A DNA stretch of 25,020 bases from Flavobacteriales bacterium UBA6772 (GTDB taxonomy: Bacteria; Bacteroidota; Bacteroidia; Flavobacteriales; UBA7430), in contig DKGK01000048.1 of assembly GCA_002453265.1 (NCBI GenBank), positions 19,076 through 44,095 of the forward strand. The letters are read 5' to 3'. The notes under the pieces are model-generated. The model was not told the origin of the DNA. It ran no database searches and worked only from the letters and a program-made list of their open reading frames with translations. Numbering within the stretch: the first letter of the stretch is position 1; each line of letters starts with the position of its first letter. A program made the position numbers and the translations under genes. This document shows positions 15,540 through 24,468 of this stretch, piece by piece.

Positions 15540-18458
15540 TTATTCTAATGCCTTATAAATTACTTCCTGAATACGTGTACGTATATTTTCTTTCACTAAA
15601 AGTGAGTTTTCTGCTGATGGATGTATACGATTGGATAAAAATACATAAATCAAATCTTGTTCCGGATCTGCCCAAGTAATCGTTCCTGTAAATCCTGAAT
15701 GCCCAAAACTATTCGAACTTGCCTGCTTACAAGTAGGTCCCGAAGAATCGTCTAATACAGGTTTGTCAAATCCTATTCCTCTTCGGTTGTCTTTTCTGCA
15801 ATACTGGCAGGAAGTAAATTCTGAAACTGTCTCTTCGTTAATATAACGAGTACCTCCATAAGTACCCCCATTTAAATACATTTGCATCAGCTTTGCTAAA
15901 TCGTTGGCATTAGAGAAGAGTCCTGCATGCCCACCTACGCCATTTTGCATTGCTGCACCTGGATCGTGAACATAACCACACAATAATTGATTTCTGAAAT
16001 AGGTATCGTTTTCTGTTGGTACAATAGTATTACTTTTGAATTTCTCTAGCGGATGATAAGTCGTATAATTAGCCCCTAATTCTTTGAAAACTCTATCTTG
16101 AATAAGTTCTTTCAGAGAATTTCCTTCTTGCTCTTCAATAATTTCTTTTAGAATATAATAGGCTAAGTCACTGTATTTATAACCCTTTTCTTCCCTCATT
16201 TTAGAATGTATAACTCGGTCTAAAATCGTATCTAAATACGATTCGTTCATATAGACATCCTGTGCTACTTTTATTTGAAATGCTCCCTCTTTATTGCTAG
16301 AATAAATTGAAGGATTAGGACCTCCTTTCTCGTTTAGGGTTTCTCTGTAAAAAGGAATCCAAGGCCATAGTTGTCCTTGGTGAGCGAGGATTTCACGAGT
16401 TGTTAATTCTGCTTTTGAACAAGTATCATTAATAGCTAAATAACTAATTAAAGCCTCATCAATATCGTAGGTTCCCGCATCTACCTTCTGCATAAGAATA
16501 GGTAAAGTAGAAGCAATTTTTGTAATTGATGCAATGTCGTAAACATCAAATTCATTTACGGGTACCAAGCTATCGTAGGTATGAAATCCAAAACATTTAG
16601 AATAAACTACTGCACCACCTTTAGCAACCAAAACCTGACATCCAGGAGTAGCCTTAATTTCTATAGCGTACTGAGCAATAGAATCTATTAATGCCAAGGT
16701 ATCCTTATTAAATCCTTGTGAAGTAGCTTCAGTGTATCTGAGTTTATTCGTTGAGCTTGTTTCTATGCCAATTCCAGCAGTAAAATCGGCACTCAAGCTC
16801 ACAGGTAATTTTCCATTAACCGAAATAGCTCCAAACACAGATTGAGCAGCCAAAGACTGCATTCCTTGTGTGTTTTGATAAGCTATAAGTATAGAATTTA
16901 CTCGAGCTAGGTAATTTGCATTTAATAAACTGTATGGATTCGCAAAAACGACTAGAGAAACTTTTGTCTGCTTAGAATACATTTCAATAAGTTCTTTTTC
17001 GGAAGAGGAAATCTCATAGGATTTCCAAGGAGAAACAGTTGATTTATGTAGCGATATAATCAACTGATTGAAATCTGAAGGCTCATCTATAGAAGTATCG
17101 AAAACTTTTACCTCTGCATATCTTTTTAATTGATTTACAAAAGCATTAGAATCTGAATCGCCCAATGTAAGAACTGCTATTTTATTATTTTTAGGTGAAC
17201 GAATTGGTAAATTGTCATTTTGATTTTTCACTAAGGTTAAAGCAGCCTTTTCTAATCGGCTAGTTAAAAGATTTCTATTTTTTATAGTAGCTCTTTCTAG
17301 TACATGCAAAGTATCTAGCTCAACTAGTTTTGTTAAGCCTAACCACTCCTTAGCTTTTAGAATCTTAGCACAGGATTCATCAATACGAGCCTCTGTAAGT
17401 ATACTATCGCTAATGGCTCTTTTTATTGCTGTAAATGCAGCCGGTATATCTTCGGGAAAAAGCAAAACATCGTTCCCAGCTAATAGTGCAGCAACTTCTA
17501 ATTCGCCACTTTCAAAGTACGAACTCACCCCTTTCATGTTCAAAGCATCGGTAAAAATAAGTCCGTTAAAATTTAATTGCTGACGCAGCATGGTATCTAC
17601 TATATAGGGAGATAAAGTACTAGGTCGGTTGAAAGTAGAATCTAATGACGAAATATTTAAATGAGCCACCATAACAGAAGCTACTCCACCATCTATTAAT
17701 TGCTTAAAAGGAAGTACATCTACTGTATCAATTCTAGCTTTTGTATGCTTTATTATAGGAAGTGTTTTATGAGAATCAGATTCTGTATCGCCATGTCCTG
17801 GGAAATGTTTGGCACAAGCCAAAACTCCTGACTGTTGCATTCCTTGCATTAAGGCAAATCCTTTAGCACTTACATTTTGTGGATTTTCACCATACGAACG
17901 TGCATTAATAATTGGGTTTAATGGATTAGAATTAACATCTACTACAGGAGCAAAATTAAAATGAATACCTAAAGTTTTGCATTCTTGAGCCATAGCAGCT
18001 CCCATCTCATAAAGTAAATCATTATCTTGGATTGCCCCCAAAGTCATATTCCATGGAAATGGTTGCAAACTATCTATACGCATTGCCAAGCCCCACTCAC
18101 CATCAATACCATTCATCATTGGCGTGGTAGATTTAGACTGAAACCGATTTACCAGCTTCGTATGTTCTGTTGGAGAAGTTTGGAAATAAATTAATCCGCC
18201 TAAGCCATAATTCTCTATAAAACTATCAATCATCAAATAATAGTCTTCGTTACTATCTCTACTATTTGCAGCAACCATAAACAACTGGCCTATTTTTTCG
18301 TCTAAGCTTAAAGTTTGTAAAAGAGAATCTGCCCAAGGCGATTCATTAATCATATATGGAGGTAGCAAAGGTGGTTCGAGTATAGAAGCATCAGTATTGC
18401 TCCAGAAACCCCAAAACCCTAAACTTATGAATAGCACAGAAAATATTCTTAGTAACAT
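15540..18458 (-). CDS. Glycoside hydrolase family 3 (NagZ-like) / serine hydrolase fusion
   Basis: A 972-residue exported protein with two enzymes. After an N-terminal signal (residues about 1-25) comes a GH3 domain with the NagZ signature KHFPGHGDTESDSH near residue 214, giving the Asp-His dyad, and the nucleophile Asp in FTDALNMKG near 302. A GH3 C-terminal domain spans about 390-570. From about 590 there is a beta-lactamase-like/class C serine hydrolase with SITK near residue 644 (Ser-x-x-Lys), a YSD motif and HSGFTG. The NagZ part should release GlcNAc from peptidoglycan or chitin fragments; the second part may be an esterase or peptidase. This fusion is common in Bacteroidota. It is first in the operon with bshA; no clear promoter box is seen. 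Confidence 0.92.
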   Translation of the reverse strand: MLLRIFSVLFISLGFWGFWSNTDASILEPPLLPPYMINESPWADSLLQTLSLDEKIGQLFMVAANSRDSNEDYYLMIDSFIENYGLGGLIYFQTSPTEHTKLVNRFQSKSTTPMMNGIDGEWGLAMRIDSLQPFPWNMTLGAIQDNDLLYEMGAAMAQECKTLGIHFNFAPVVDVNSNPLNPIINARSYGENPQNVSAKGFALMQGMQQSGVLACAKHFPGHGDTESDSHKTLPIIKHTKARIDTVDVLPFKQLIDGGVASVMVAHLNISSLDSTFNRPSTLSPYIVDTMLRQQLNFNGLIFTDALNMKGVSSYFESGELEVAALLAGNDVLLFPEDIPAAFTAIKRAISDSILTEARIDESCAKILKAKEWLGLTKLVELDTLHVLERATIKNRNLLTSRLEKAALTLVKNQNDNLPIRSPKNNKIAVLTLGDSDSNAFVNQLKRYAEVKVFDTSIDEPSDFNQLIISLHKSTVSPWKSYEISSSEKELIEMYSKQTKVSLVVFANPYSLLNANYLARVNSILIAYQNTQGMQSLAAQSVFGAISVNGKLPVSLSADFTAGIGIETSSTNKLRYTEATSQGFNKDTLALIDSIAQYAIEIKATPGCQVLVAKGGAVVYSKCFGFHTYDSLVPVNEFDVYDIASITKIASTLPILMQKVDAGTYDIDEALISYLAINDTCSKAELTTREILAHQGQLWPWIPFYRETLNEKGGPNPSIYSSNKEGAFQIKVAQDVYMNESYLDTILDRVIHSKMREEKGYKYSDLAYYILKEIIEEQEGNSLKELIQDRVFKELGANYTTYHPLEKFKSNTIVPTENDTYFRNQLLCGYVHDPGAAMQNGVGGHAGLFSNANDLAKLMQMYLNGGTYGGTRYINEETVSEFTSCQYCRKDNRRGIGFDKPVLDDSSGPTCKQASSNSFGHSGFTGTITWADPEQDLIYVFLSNRIHPSAENSLLVKENIRTRIQEVIYKALE

Positions 18459-18777
18459 GGGTTAATCGGTATTTATAATTACAAAATTGAATTAAAATTG
18501 TTGTGTTTAGCACTAAATCTTAAACATAACTAAAAACGTTTAAAAGTACATAGAATTGTACGAGCATTTTAAGCCTTCCTATTTTTTGACTAAAATGTTA
18601 TTAACAGGAGCAATAAGCAGACTTAGATTCAATTAGTAAACGTAATATCAAATTCTATTCTTCGAAAAGGTATTCAAATACTACTCTACGGATCTATCTC
18701 TAATCAAATCATCTCAAAAAAACAAAGCACCACATTCAGCATCAGTTGCGAAAAACCCACACAATTAAATTGTTAGC
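18459..18777. other. 319-bp gene-free interval
   Basis: The interval lies between the lpxB stop and the GH3 fusion start (both - strand), so it should hold the promoter of the GH3-bshA operon and any lpxB terminator. I see no ORF, tRNA or hairpin with T-tract. A weak inverted repeat GTACA-TAGAAT-TGTAC occurs near 18546-18561; its meaning is unclear. Confidence 0.4.
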
Positions 18778-19887
18778 TTATTTTCTGAACGTTTTATAAA
18801 TAGAATCTGCCACACGCTCCGAAGCACCTAAACCACCAAGTAAAGCTCTTAATTTGGCATATTCGTTTTGCATTTGTATTTTTTTATCAGAGGCTAAAAT
18901 CGAATTCAACTCTTCAACCATATTTGACACAGTTAAATTGTCTTGTAGCAACTCTTTAACAATCTCTTTATCGCTTATTAAATTAACCAAGGAGATATAC
19001 TTAATATCGACTAACAACTTGGCAATTGCAAAAGAAATCTTACTCGTTTGATAGCATACTACCTGAGGAACATTGAACAAAGCTGTTTCTAAAGTTGCAG
19101 TACCAGAACTTACTAAGGCGGCATCTGCTTGCTCAAATAATGGATATGTTTTATTGTACACAACCTGTATATTAGATTCTGTTAAGAAAGACTGGTAGAA
19201 ATTGTCTCCTAAGGCTTGCACGCCAGCAATAATAAAATCGCATTGAGGGAATTGCTTTTCAACTTCCAACATCTTAGGCAGCATTTTAGTAAGTTCTTGT
19301 ACTCTACTTCCTGGTAATAAAGCAACCAAGGGTCTATCTTGCTGTTTCCAAATAAATTCTTTGTTCTGGGGTTTGGCTTTATAATTTGCCACAGCATCTA
19401 AAAGTGGATGTCCTAAGTATTCTACATCGTAATTGTAGGTTGCATAAAAGGCTTTCTCAAAAGGGAGTATGGCATAGAGCTTCTTTACATATTTCTTAAT
19501 ATCGTACACTCTATTCTTTTTCCAAGCCCATATTTGTGGAGATATATAATAATAAACAGGGATGTTATGTTGTTTGGCAAATTTTGCAATTCGCATATTA
19601 AAGCCGGGATAATCGACTAAAATAAGTGCGTCAGGTTGATAGTCTAGAATATCTTTTTTACAAAAACTCAAATTCCCTAAAATGGTTTTCAAGTTTACTA
19701 CAACTTCTAAAAAGCCCATAAAAGCAAGGTCTTTATAATGCTTTACCAAAGTAGCACCTTCAGCCTCCATTAAATCGCCACCCCAAGCACGAACCTTCAT
19801 TTCAGCATCTTTCTGTTTTAAATGCTTCATTAAGTTTGAAGCGTGCAAATCGCCAGAAGCTTCGCCAGAAATAATATAGTATTTCAT
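18778..19887 (-). CDS. lpxB: Lipid-A-disaccharide synthase
   Basis: A 369-residue GT19 enzyme that condenses UDP-2,3-diacylglucosamine with lipid X (the LpxH product) to give lipid A disaccharide-1-phosphate, at the inner membrane. The N-terminus SGEASGDLHAS and the blocks LVDYPGFN, PQIWAWKKNR, GHPLLD, LLPGSR and SGTATLETA are those of LpxB. Length is normal. It is last in a - strand run beginning with surE; the gap to ridA is 60 nt, so it may be in the same transcript. Association of surE and lpxB is recurrent in Bacteroidota. Confidence 0.95.
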   Translation of the reverse strand: MKYYIISGEASGDLHASNLMKHLKQKDAEMKVRAWGGDLMEAEGATLVKHYKDLAFMGFLEVVVNLKTILGNLSFCKKDILDYQPDALILVDYPGFNMRIAKFAKQHNIPVYYYISPQIWAWKKNRVYDIKKYVKKLYAILPFEKAFYATYNYDVEYLGHPLLDAVANYKAKPQNKEFIWKQQDRPLVALLPGSRVQELTKMLPKMLEVEKQFPQCDFIIAGVQALGDNFYQSFLTESNIQVVYNKTYPLFEQADAALVSSGTATLETALFNVPQVVCYQTSKISFAIAKLLVDIKYISLVNLISDKEIVKELLQDNLTVSNMVEELNSILASDKKIQMQNEYAKLRALLGGLGASERVADSIYKTFRK

Positions 19888-19947
19888 GTGATTAGAGTTG
19901 TTTATTACCGCTTACAAGAAACGCATATTTAGTATAATAACTTCGTA

Positions 19948-20334
19948 TCATACTTCTTCTTTAATTGCCGTTGCCTCAATTTCGATGAGTAAATCGGGAT
20001 GAATTAATTTAGAGACTTCTACTAAAGTACAGGCAGGCAAACAATCTTCAAACAAGTAAGAATGAACTTTTGCTACTTCTTCCCATTGAGAAATATCGGT
20101 AATAAAAATACGAGTTCGCACCACATCAGCTAAACAAAAATCTGCCTCTACCAAAGCATGTTCAATTTTTTTGATGATGTATTCTGTTTGTAAGGTAATA
20201 TCTCCATGACCAATAATAGTAGCACCTTCGGTTGCAGTAGTTCCAGAAACCTCTATTGTATTGCCTATTTGTACGGCTCTAGAATAACCAAATACTTTTT
20301 CCCATTTTGTATTTGAGCTCCAATTAGTCCGCAT
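19948..20334 (-). CDS. RidA/YjgF-family protein lacking the catalytic arginine
   Basis: A 128-residue RidA-fold (YjgF/YER057c/UK114) protein, of a type that forms trimers. Core family motifs are visible: GNTIEVSGTT (24-33), ADVVRTRIFITD (69-80) and LPACTLVEVSKLI followed by IEIEATA. Classic RidA enzymes (2-aminoacrylate/imine deaminases) have PARS here, with the Arg that binds the substrate carboxylate; this protein has Cys102 instead (PACT). It therefore belongs to one of the Rid subfamilies not expected to deaminate imines, and I give no gene symbol. Its ATG overlaps the stop of the membrane protein gene by 1 nt (TAATG). Confidence 0.88.
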   Translation of the reverse strand: MRTNWSSNTKWEKVFGYSRAVQIGNTIEVSGTTATEGATIIGHGDITLQTEYIIKKIEHALVEADFCLADVVRTRIFITDISQWEEVAKVHSYLFEDCLPACTLVEVSKLIHPDLLIEIEATAIKEEV

Positions 20335-20612
20335 TAAAATTCTAGCATATTATGATGAATAATATACCAAATAGCCAAGATAAAAGTACTCAAAAGCATC
20401 CCTCTTCCCAATTTATCTTTTTTGTACTTCGTAAGAATATTTCTAAAAATTGGGAAATTGATAAAAATTGCAATCACCTGCATCGTAGAAACACGCAAAG
20501 GATTTTCGTTTAAAGTTAATTCTAGTAAACTTAAAATCAGTGCATAGGAAACCATCGGTATTAAGGCTCCTAAAATAATTCCTATAAACACATTGTCTTT
20601 TAACTTATCCAT
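20334..20612 (-). CDS. Small conserved-looking membrane protein next to surE
   Basis: A 92-residue hypothetical protein with three hydrophobic segments at about residues 8-30, 43-61 and 70-88, separated by a short acidic loop and a basic loop (TKYKKDKLGRG) that should face the cytoplasm. There is no signal peptide and no recognisable domain. It overlaps surE by 8 nt and ridA by 1 nt, so it is translated from the middle of the operon. I do not recognise a function; the overlaps argue that it is a real gene. Confidence 0.72.
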   Translation of the reverse strand: MDKLKDNVFIGIILGALIPMVSYALILSLLELTLNENPLRVSTMQVIAIFINFPIFRNILTKYKKDKLGRGMLLSTFILAIWYIIHHNMLEF

Positions 20613-21381
20613 TGATCCACGAATTTAATTGTTTAATAGCATAATGTGCTGTTACATCGAATTGTACAGGAACTACAGAAACGTAGTTATTTTCTAAAGC
20701 CCAAATATCGGTATCTTCTCCGCTATCGTAATTTACAAATTTACCTGTTAGCCAATAATATGTTTTCCCTTGCGGACTCACACGTTCGTCAAATTCTTCT
20801 TCCCAGTTACCATTTGCCTGACGACAAACTTTTACTCCTTTTATCTTCTCGTCAGAAAGCTTAGGTATGTTTACGTTTAAACAGATTCCTTTTGGCAATC
20901 CATTTTCGATCACTTGCTTTACGATTTTAGAAATATAGTTATCGCAATGCGAGAAATCTGCATCATGAGAATGATCTAATAAAGAAAAACCTATGGAAGG
21001 AATGCCCTCAAGAGCTCCTTCTACAGCAGCAGACATTGTACCCGAGTACAATACATTTATAGAAGAATTAGAACCGTGGTTAATTCCAGAAACACATAAA
21101 TCTGGTTTTCTAGGAAGTAATTTATTAATGGCTAATTTCACACAATCCACAGGAGTTCCAGAGCAAGCATATTCCATTTGAACACCATTATCAATATGAA
21201 CTTGCTCAACATGTAAAGTAGAATCTAGAGTTATAGCGTGCCCCATTCCAGACTGAGGTCCATCTGGTGCAACAACAACAACATCGCCTACGTCATTCAT
21301 TAAACGAATTAAATTACGAATACCAGGTGCCGTTACACCGTCGTCGTTTACAACTAAAATTAAAGGTTTTTCTGTGCTCAT
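20605..21381 (-). CDS. surE: 5'/3'-nucleotidase SurE
   Basis: A 258-residue SurE, a metal-dependent phosphatase acting on nucleoside monophosphates, linked to stationary-phase survival in other bacteria. The metal site NDDG is at residues 12-15. PDGPQSGMGHAIT, CSGTPVDCVK and SGINHGSNSS with SGTMSAAVEG are standard SurE motifs. A longer frame begins at 21408, but the ATG at 21381 (MSTEKPLILVVNDDG) gives the usual N-terminus. It is the first gene of the surE - membrane protein - ridA (- lpxB) run. Confidence 0.94.
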   Translation of the reverse strand: MSTEKPLILVVNDDGVTAPGIRNLIRLMNDVGDVVVVAPDGPQSGMGHAITLDSTLHVEQVHIDNGVQMEYACSGTPVDCVKLAINKLLPRKPDLCVSGINHGSNSSINVLYSGTMSAAVEGALEGIPSIGFSLLDHSHDADFSHCDNYISKIVKQVIENGLPKGICLNVNIPKLSDEKIKGVKVCRQANGNWEEEFDERVSPQGKTYYWLTGKFVNYDSGEDTDIWALENNYVSVVPVQFDVTAHYAIKQLNSWING

Positions 21382-21480
21382 AAATTTGCTTTTGATCTCC
21401 CAATACAAGCTGTAATTATTTATGACTGCCGTAGGGAAATAGTTTTACAAAACTATCGTTTTCATTTTAATAGCAATCCT

Positions 21481-21488
21481 TACATTTG
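21481..21488 (+). promoter_or_regulatory. -7 box for the zinc peptidase gene
   Basis: TACATTTG matches TAnnTTTG exactly and lies 19 nt before the ATG. A T-rich TTTTC element about 19-20 nt further upstream could serve as the -33 region. Confidence 0.5.
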
Positions 21489-21507
21489 TAAAAACTCAAT
21501 TTGATTT

Positions 21508-22194
21508 ATGATTATTCTATTTATTGCCTTTATGATTATTGGATGGGCTGTACAATCCAAGCTAAAATCGAAATTTAAACACTACAGAGCAATACCTCTT
21601 GCTAACGGTATGAGTGGAAAGCAGGTTGCTGAGAAAATGCTTGCGGACCATGATATTAGTAAAGTACGGGTAATAAGTACTCCAGGTAAATTAACCGATC
21701 ACTATAACCCAAAAGACATGACGGTAAATTTGAGTCCTGAAGTTTACGAAGGAAGAAGTATTTCTGCTGCTGCAGTTGCCGCTCACGAATGTGGACATGC
21801 CGTACAACACGCTACAGCATATAAGTGGTTAGAAATGCGTTCGCAAATGGTTCCGGTTGTAAGTCTTAGTTCCAAAATGCTTAATTTTATTTTCCTAGCG
21901 GGAATGTTTGGAATGGGTGTTTTACATATGTTCAGTATGGATATGGTTATTATGGTCGTTATTTTATTTCAAGCTATAATTACCATTTTTAGTGTTATTA
22001 CACTCCCAGTAGAATACGATGCTTCGTATAGAGCTGTGGTGTGGTTAGAAAATGCTGGTGTGTTACAAGCTGATGAATTAGAAGGTGCTAATGATGCATT
22101 AAAATGGGCTGCCAGAACTTACTTAGTTGCTGCAATTGCCGCTGTTACTTACTTAGCCTATTACGTTATGATGTTTTTAGGAATTAGAGATTAA
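21508..22194 (+). CDS. YugP-type membrane zinc metallopeptidase
   Basis: A 228-residue membrane protein of the neutral zinc metallopeptidase family (YugP type). It has an N-terminal anchor helix (residues 1-15), the zinc-binding HECGH at 93-97 in a helix (AAHECGHAVQHA), two more membrane segments around 120-170, and a C-terminal one near 205-225. The third ligand is likely Glu/Asp in LPVEYDASYRA. It probably cleaves membrane-associated substrates at the inner membrane; none is known. It is transcribed alone, with a promoter-like box upstream and a strong terminator after it. Confidence 0.88.
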   Translation: MIILFIAFMIIGWAVQSKLKSKFKHYRAIPLANGMSGKQVAEKMLADHDISKVRVISTPGKLTDHYNPKDMTVNLSPEVYEGRSISAAAVAAHECGHAVQHATAYKWLEMRSQMVPVVSLSSKMLNFIFLAGMFGMGVLHMFSMDMVIMVVILFQAIITIFSVITLPVEYDASYRAVVWLENAGVLQADELEGANDALKWAARTYLVAAIAAVTYLAYYVMMFLGIRD

Positions 22195-22214
22195 GTACCC
22201 ATAATTTAAGTTAT

Positions 22215-22249
22215 AAAAAAGCCCTTTGACAAGTCAAAGGGCTTTTTTT
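22215..22249. terminator. Strong symmetric intrinsic terminator
   Basis: Left arm AAAAAAGCCCTTTGAC, loop AA, right arm GTCAAAGGGC plus seven T: a 16-bp perfect stem. It ends the zinc peptidase transcript (+) and isolates the nuclease gene downstream. Confidence 0.92.
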
Positions 22250-22354
22250 GTTTCTCCACTTATAGCAGATATTTTATGTATTAGAATAAGCTGAATTCTA
22301 CATTAATATTCTAAAATATTTTAGTAAATTTATAGAAATTAAATAATAATAAAT

Positions 22355-24142
22355 ATGAAAAATTACATCGTTTTACTACTATGCCTTTCCTCATTTAATG
22401 CCGTAAGTCAGGATTATTATGCAACAAGTCAGAATTTGTATGGCAGTAGCCTACGGAGCCAATTACATGATATAATTAACAACCATCAGGTCCTTAGTTA
22501 TTCCACATGCATTTCGGCACTTAAAGAGTCTGATCAAGATCCACTGGACTCAAACCTCATTAAATTAATCTACAAAAACAACTCAATTAACAATAATGAT
22601 TTTGCCTACGACAGTAGCAATCCAGAACATTTAGACTTTTGGAATAGGGAACATGTGTGGGCAAAATCTTTAGGTAGTTTTGGTCCTGGTGGAGAATTTG
22701 AGGATAGTCCTGCTAACACCGATTTACACAATTTAAAACCCTCAGATATGAGCGTAAATTACGACAGAGGGAATATGGGTTTTGATAATGGAGGAACACA
22801 ACATTTCGAAGCTTCGGGTTGTAATTATACTAGCAATTCTTGGGAGCCACCTACAAATGTAAAAGGTGACATAGCAAGAATATTATTTTATATGGATATT
22901 AGATATAATGGATCAAACAACGAACCTAATTTAACGATTACAGAGGACTTAAACACCTATCCAAATCCAGAAATTGGGGTATTATCGACCTTATTACAAT
23001 GGCATATTAATGATCCGATAGACGAATTTGAAGAGAACAGAAACAACAAGATTTATGATTGGCAAAACAATAGGAACCCATTCATTGATCATCCAGAATA
23101 TGTAAACCGAATTTGGGGCACAGATAGTATTTCGACTACGAGTAGTACCGCAAGACTAATAATCTCAGAATATATTGAAGGAAGTTCTAACAACAAAGCA
23201 CTAGAGCTCTATAATACAAGTTTAGATACCGTTGATTTATCGAATTACAAAATATTAAAAATAACAAATGGCGGGAGTTGGGATGAGCAAACCTTCTACT
23301 TAACGGGCTTTTTAGGACCAAATAGTACTTATGTATTAAGTCATTCTAGTGCCTCTAGCACCATTAACGATGTAAGTGATGTACAAGTTAACTTAAACCA
23401 TAATGGGAATGATGCATTAGCACTTAGTTTTAACGACAGCATTATAGATCAAATAGGAATGGAAGGTGATTCTCCTTCTGAAGGCTGGTTTGTAGCAGGG
23501 GTAAGTACAGCAACAAAGAACCATACCTTACGAAGAAAATTGACTTTTACAAATGGGAATACAAACTGGGAAAACTCAGCTGGTACGGATATAGAAAATT
23601 CTGAATGGATTGTTTTAGAACAAGATGATTTTTCCGGTTTAGGTAGTCATTCTCAAAATACAGGCTTAGTTACACAATCTATACAATTACCATCTGGTTG
23701 GTTTATGGTTGGTCTTAATGTTGTTCCTAATGTAAACTCGATTCCAGATATTTTTGAGTCCTTAAACCCAGAATTGGTTATTTTAAAAGACTTTACAGGT
23801 AATGTATTTTTACCTGAATACGACTTTAATAATATAGTCGATTTTGAAATTGGATCTGCCTATAAGATAAAGTTAAGCGAAGATAAAACTCTAGAAATTA
23901 TTGGAACTCAAACACAGGTAACTACAATTATTCCGCAAGGTTGGTATATGTTTTCATATTTACATACAGAAGAACAAGACCTAGAATTGTTTTTTGAAAA
24001 TTACACTAGTGAGATACTACAGGTAAAAGACTATTTAGGAAACACCTATTTGCCAGAGTATAATTTTAATGGTATCGGAAATTTAGCTCCAGGTTATGGC
24101 TACCAGATTAAAACAACTACAAGTATTAGTATTAATTGGTAG
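22355..24142 (+). CDS. Secreted endonuclease I with lamin-tail domain and duplicated C-terminal module
   Basis: A 595-residue exported protein. The signal peptide is residues 1-19 (ending VSQ). Residues about 20-250 are an EndA/NucM-type nuclease: NREHVWAKS contains the likely general base His100, and DLHNLKP (Asp123, His125, Asn126) with NYDRGNMGF is the metal-binding region. From about 264 a lamin-tail domain begins (RLIISEYIEGSSNNKALELYN). Then come two copies of an approximately 75-residue module at about 444-522 and 525-595, with period 81 (Trp449 and Trp530), sharing GWxM, VKD/LKD, LPEYxFN and YxIK. No T9SS sorting domain is present, although such nucleases often carry one. The likely role is degradation of extracellular DNA or RNA for nutrients. 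Confidence 0.9.
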   Translation: MKNYIVLLLCLSSFNAVSQDYYATSQNLYGSSLRSQLHDIINNHQVLSYSTCISALKESDQDPLDSNLIKLIYKNNSINNNDFAYDSSNPEHLDFWNREHVWAKSLGSFGPGGEFEDSPANTDLHNLKPSDMSVNYDRGNMGFDNGGTQHFEASGCNYTSNSWEPPTNVKGDIARILFYMDIRYNGSNNEPNLTITEDLNTYPNPEIGVLSTLLQWHINDPIDEFEENRNNKIYDWQNNRNPFIDHPEYVNRIWGTDSISTTSSTARLIISEYIEGSSNNKALELYNTSLDTVDLSNYKILKITNGGSWDEQTFYLTGFLGPNSTYVLSHSSASSTINDVSDVQVNLNHNGNDALALSFNDSIIDQIGMEGDSPSEGWFVAGVSTATKNHTLRRKLTFTNGNTNWENSAGTDIENSEWIVLEQDDFSGLGSHSQNTGLVTQSIQLPSGWFMVGLNVVPNVNSIPDIFESLNPELVILKDFTGNVFLPEYDFNNIVDFEIGSAYKIKLSEDKTLEIIGTQTQVTTIIPQGWYMFSYLHTEEQDLELFFENYTSEILQVKDYLGNTYLPEYNFNGIGNLAPGYGYQIKTTTSISINW

Positions 24143-24153
24143 CCTAAAGGCTA
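24140..24153. repeat. 14-bp hairpin TAGCCTAAAGGCTA, copy 2
   Basis: Identical to the sequence at 10796-10809. Here its first three bases are the TAG stop codon of the nuclease gene. It forms a 5-bp stem with a TAAA loop and lacks a T-tract. Confidence 0.5.
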
Positions 24154-24468
24154 ATTATTACGGTTAGTACTCAGTTTAACACAACAATCTATACCTTTTT
24201 GTTTTAAATTTAAGTGCTTTTACAGCCAGTTCATAGGAATTGCAAAGTTGTACTATACATTAGTAAATCGATAGCATCTTAACTATAGGAGTATTATAAC
24301 CTTTAATTTGTAGCTTAGCTAGTAGGATTTTAGTATTGGAACCTAGTTTGGATAATGCTCCCTATTTTTCGTTAGAAATACTTAGTGATAAAATAGTAGT
24401 GATGTAGACGATGAAAAAAAATGATCGGGAAAGGATGATGTTATATACTATGCTAATATTTTTTAAAT
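24143..24468. other. Gene-free interval after the nuclease
   Basis: No ORF of convincing size is present on either strand, and I see no RNA signature. Apart from the 14-bp hairpin at its left edge and the terminator at its right edge, I find nothing in it. I found no remnant of a T9SS sorting domain in the frame continuing from the nuclease. Confidence 0.4.

Noticed and set aside
18546..18561. Inverted repeat GTACA-TAGAAT-TGTAC as an operator
   Set aside because: A single 5-bp inverted repeat in AT-rich DNA is expected by chance; no second copy or promoter overlap was seen.
24143..24468. Remnant of a T9SS sorting domain lost from the nuclease
   Set aside because: The frame continuing after the nuclease stop contains several stops and no YPNP-like or KL-rich tail motif.
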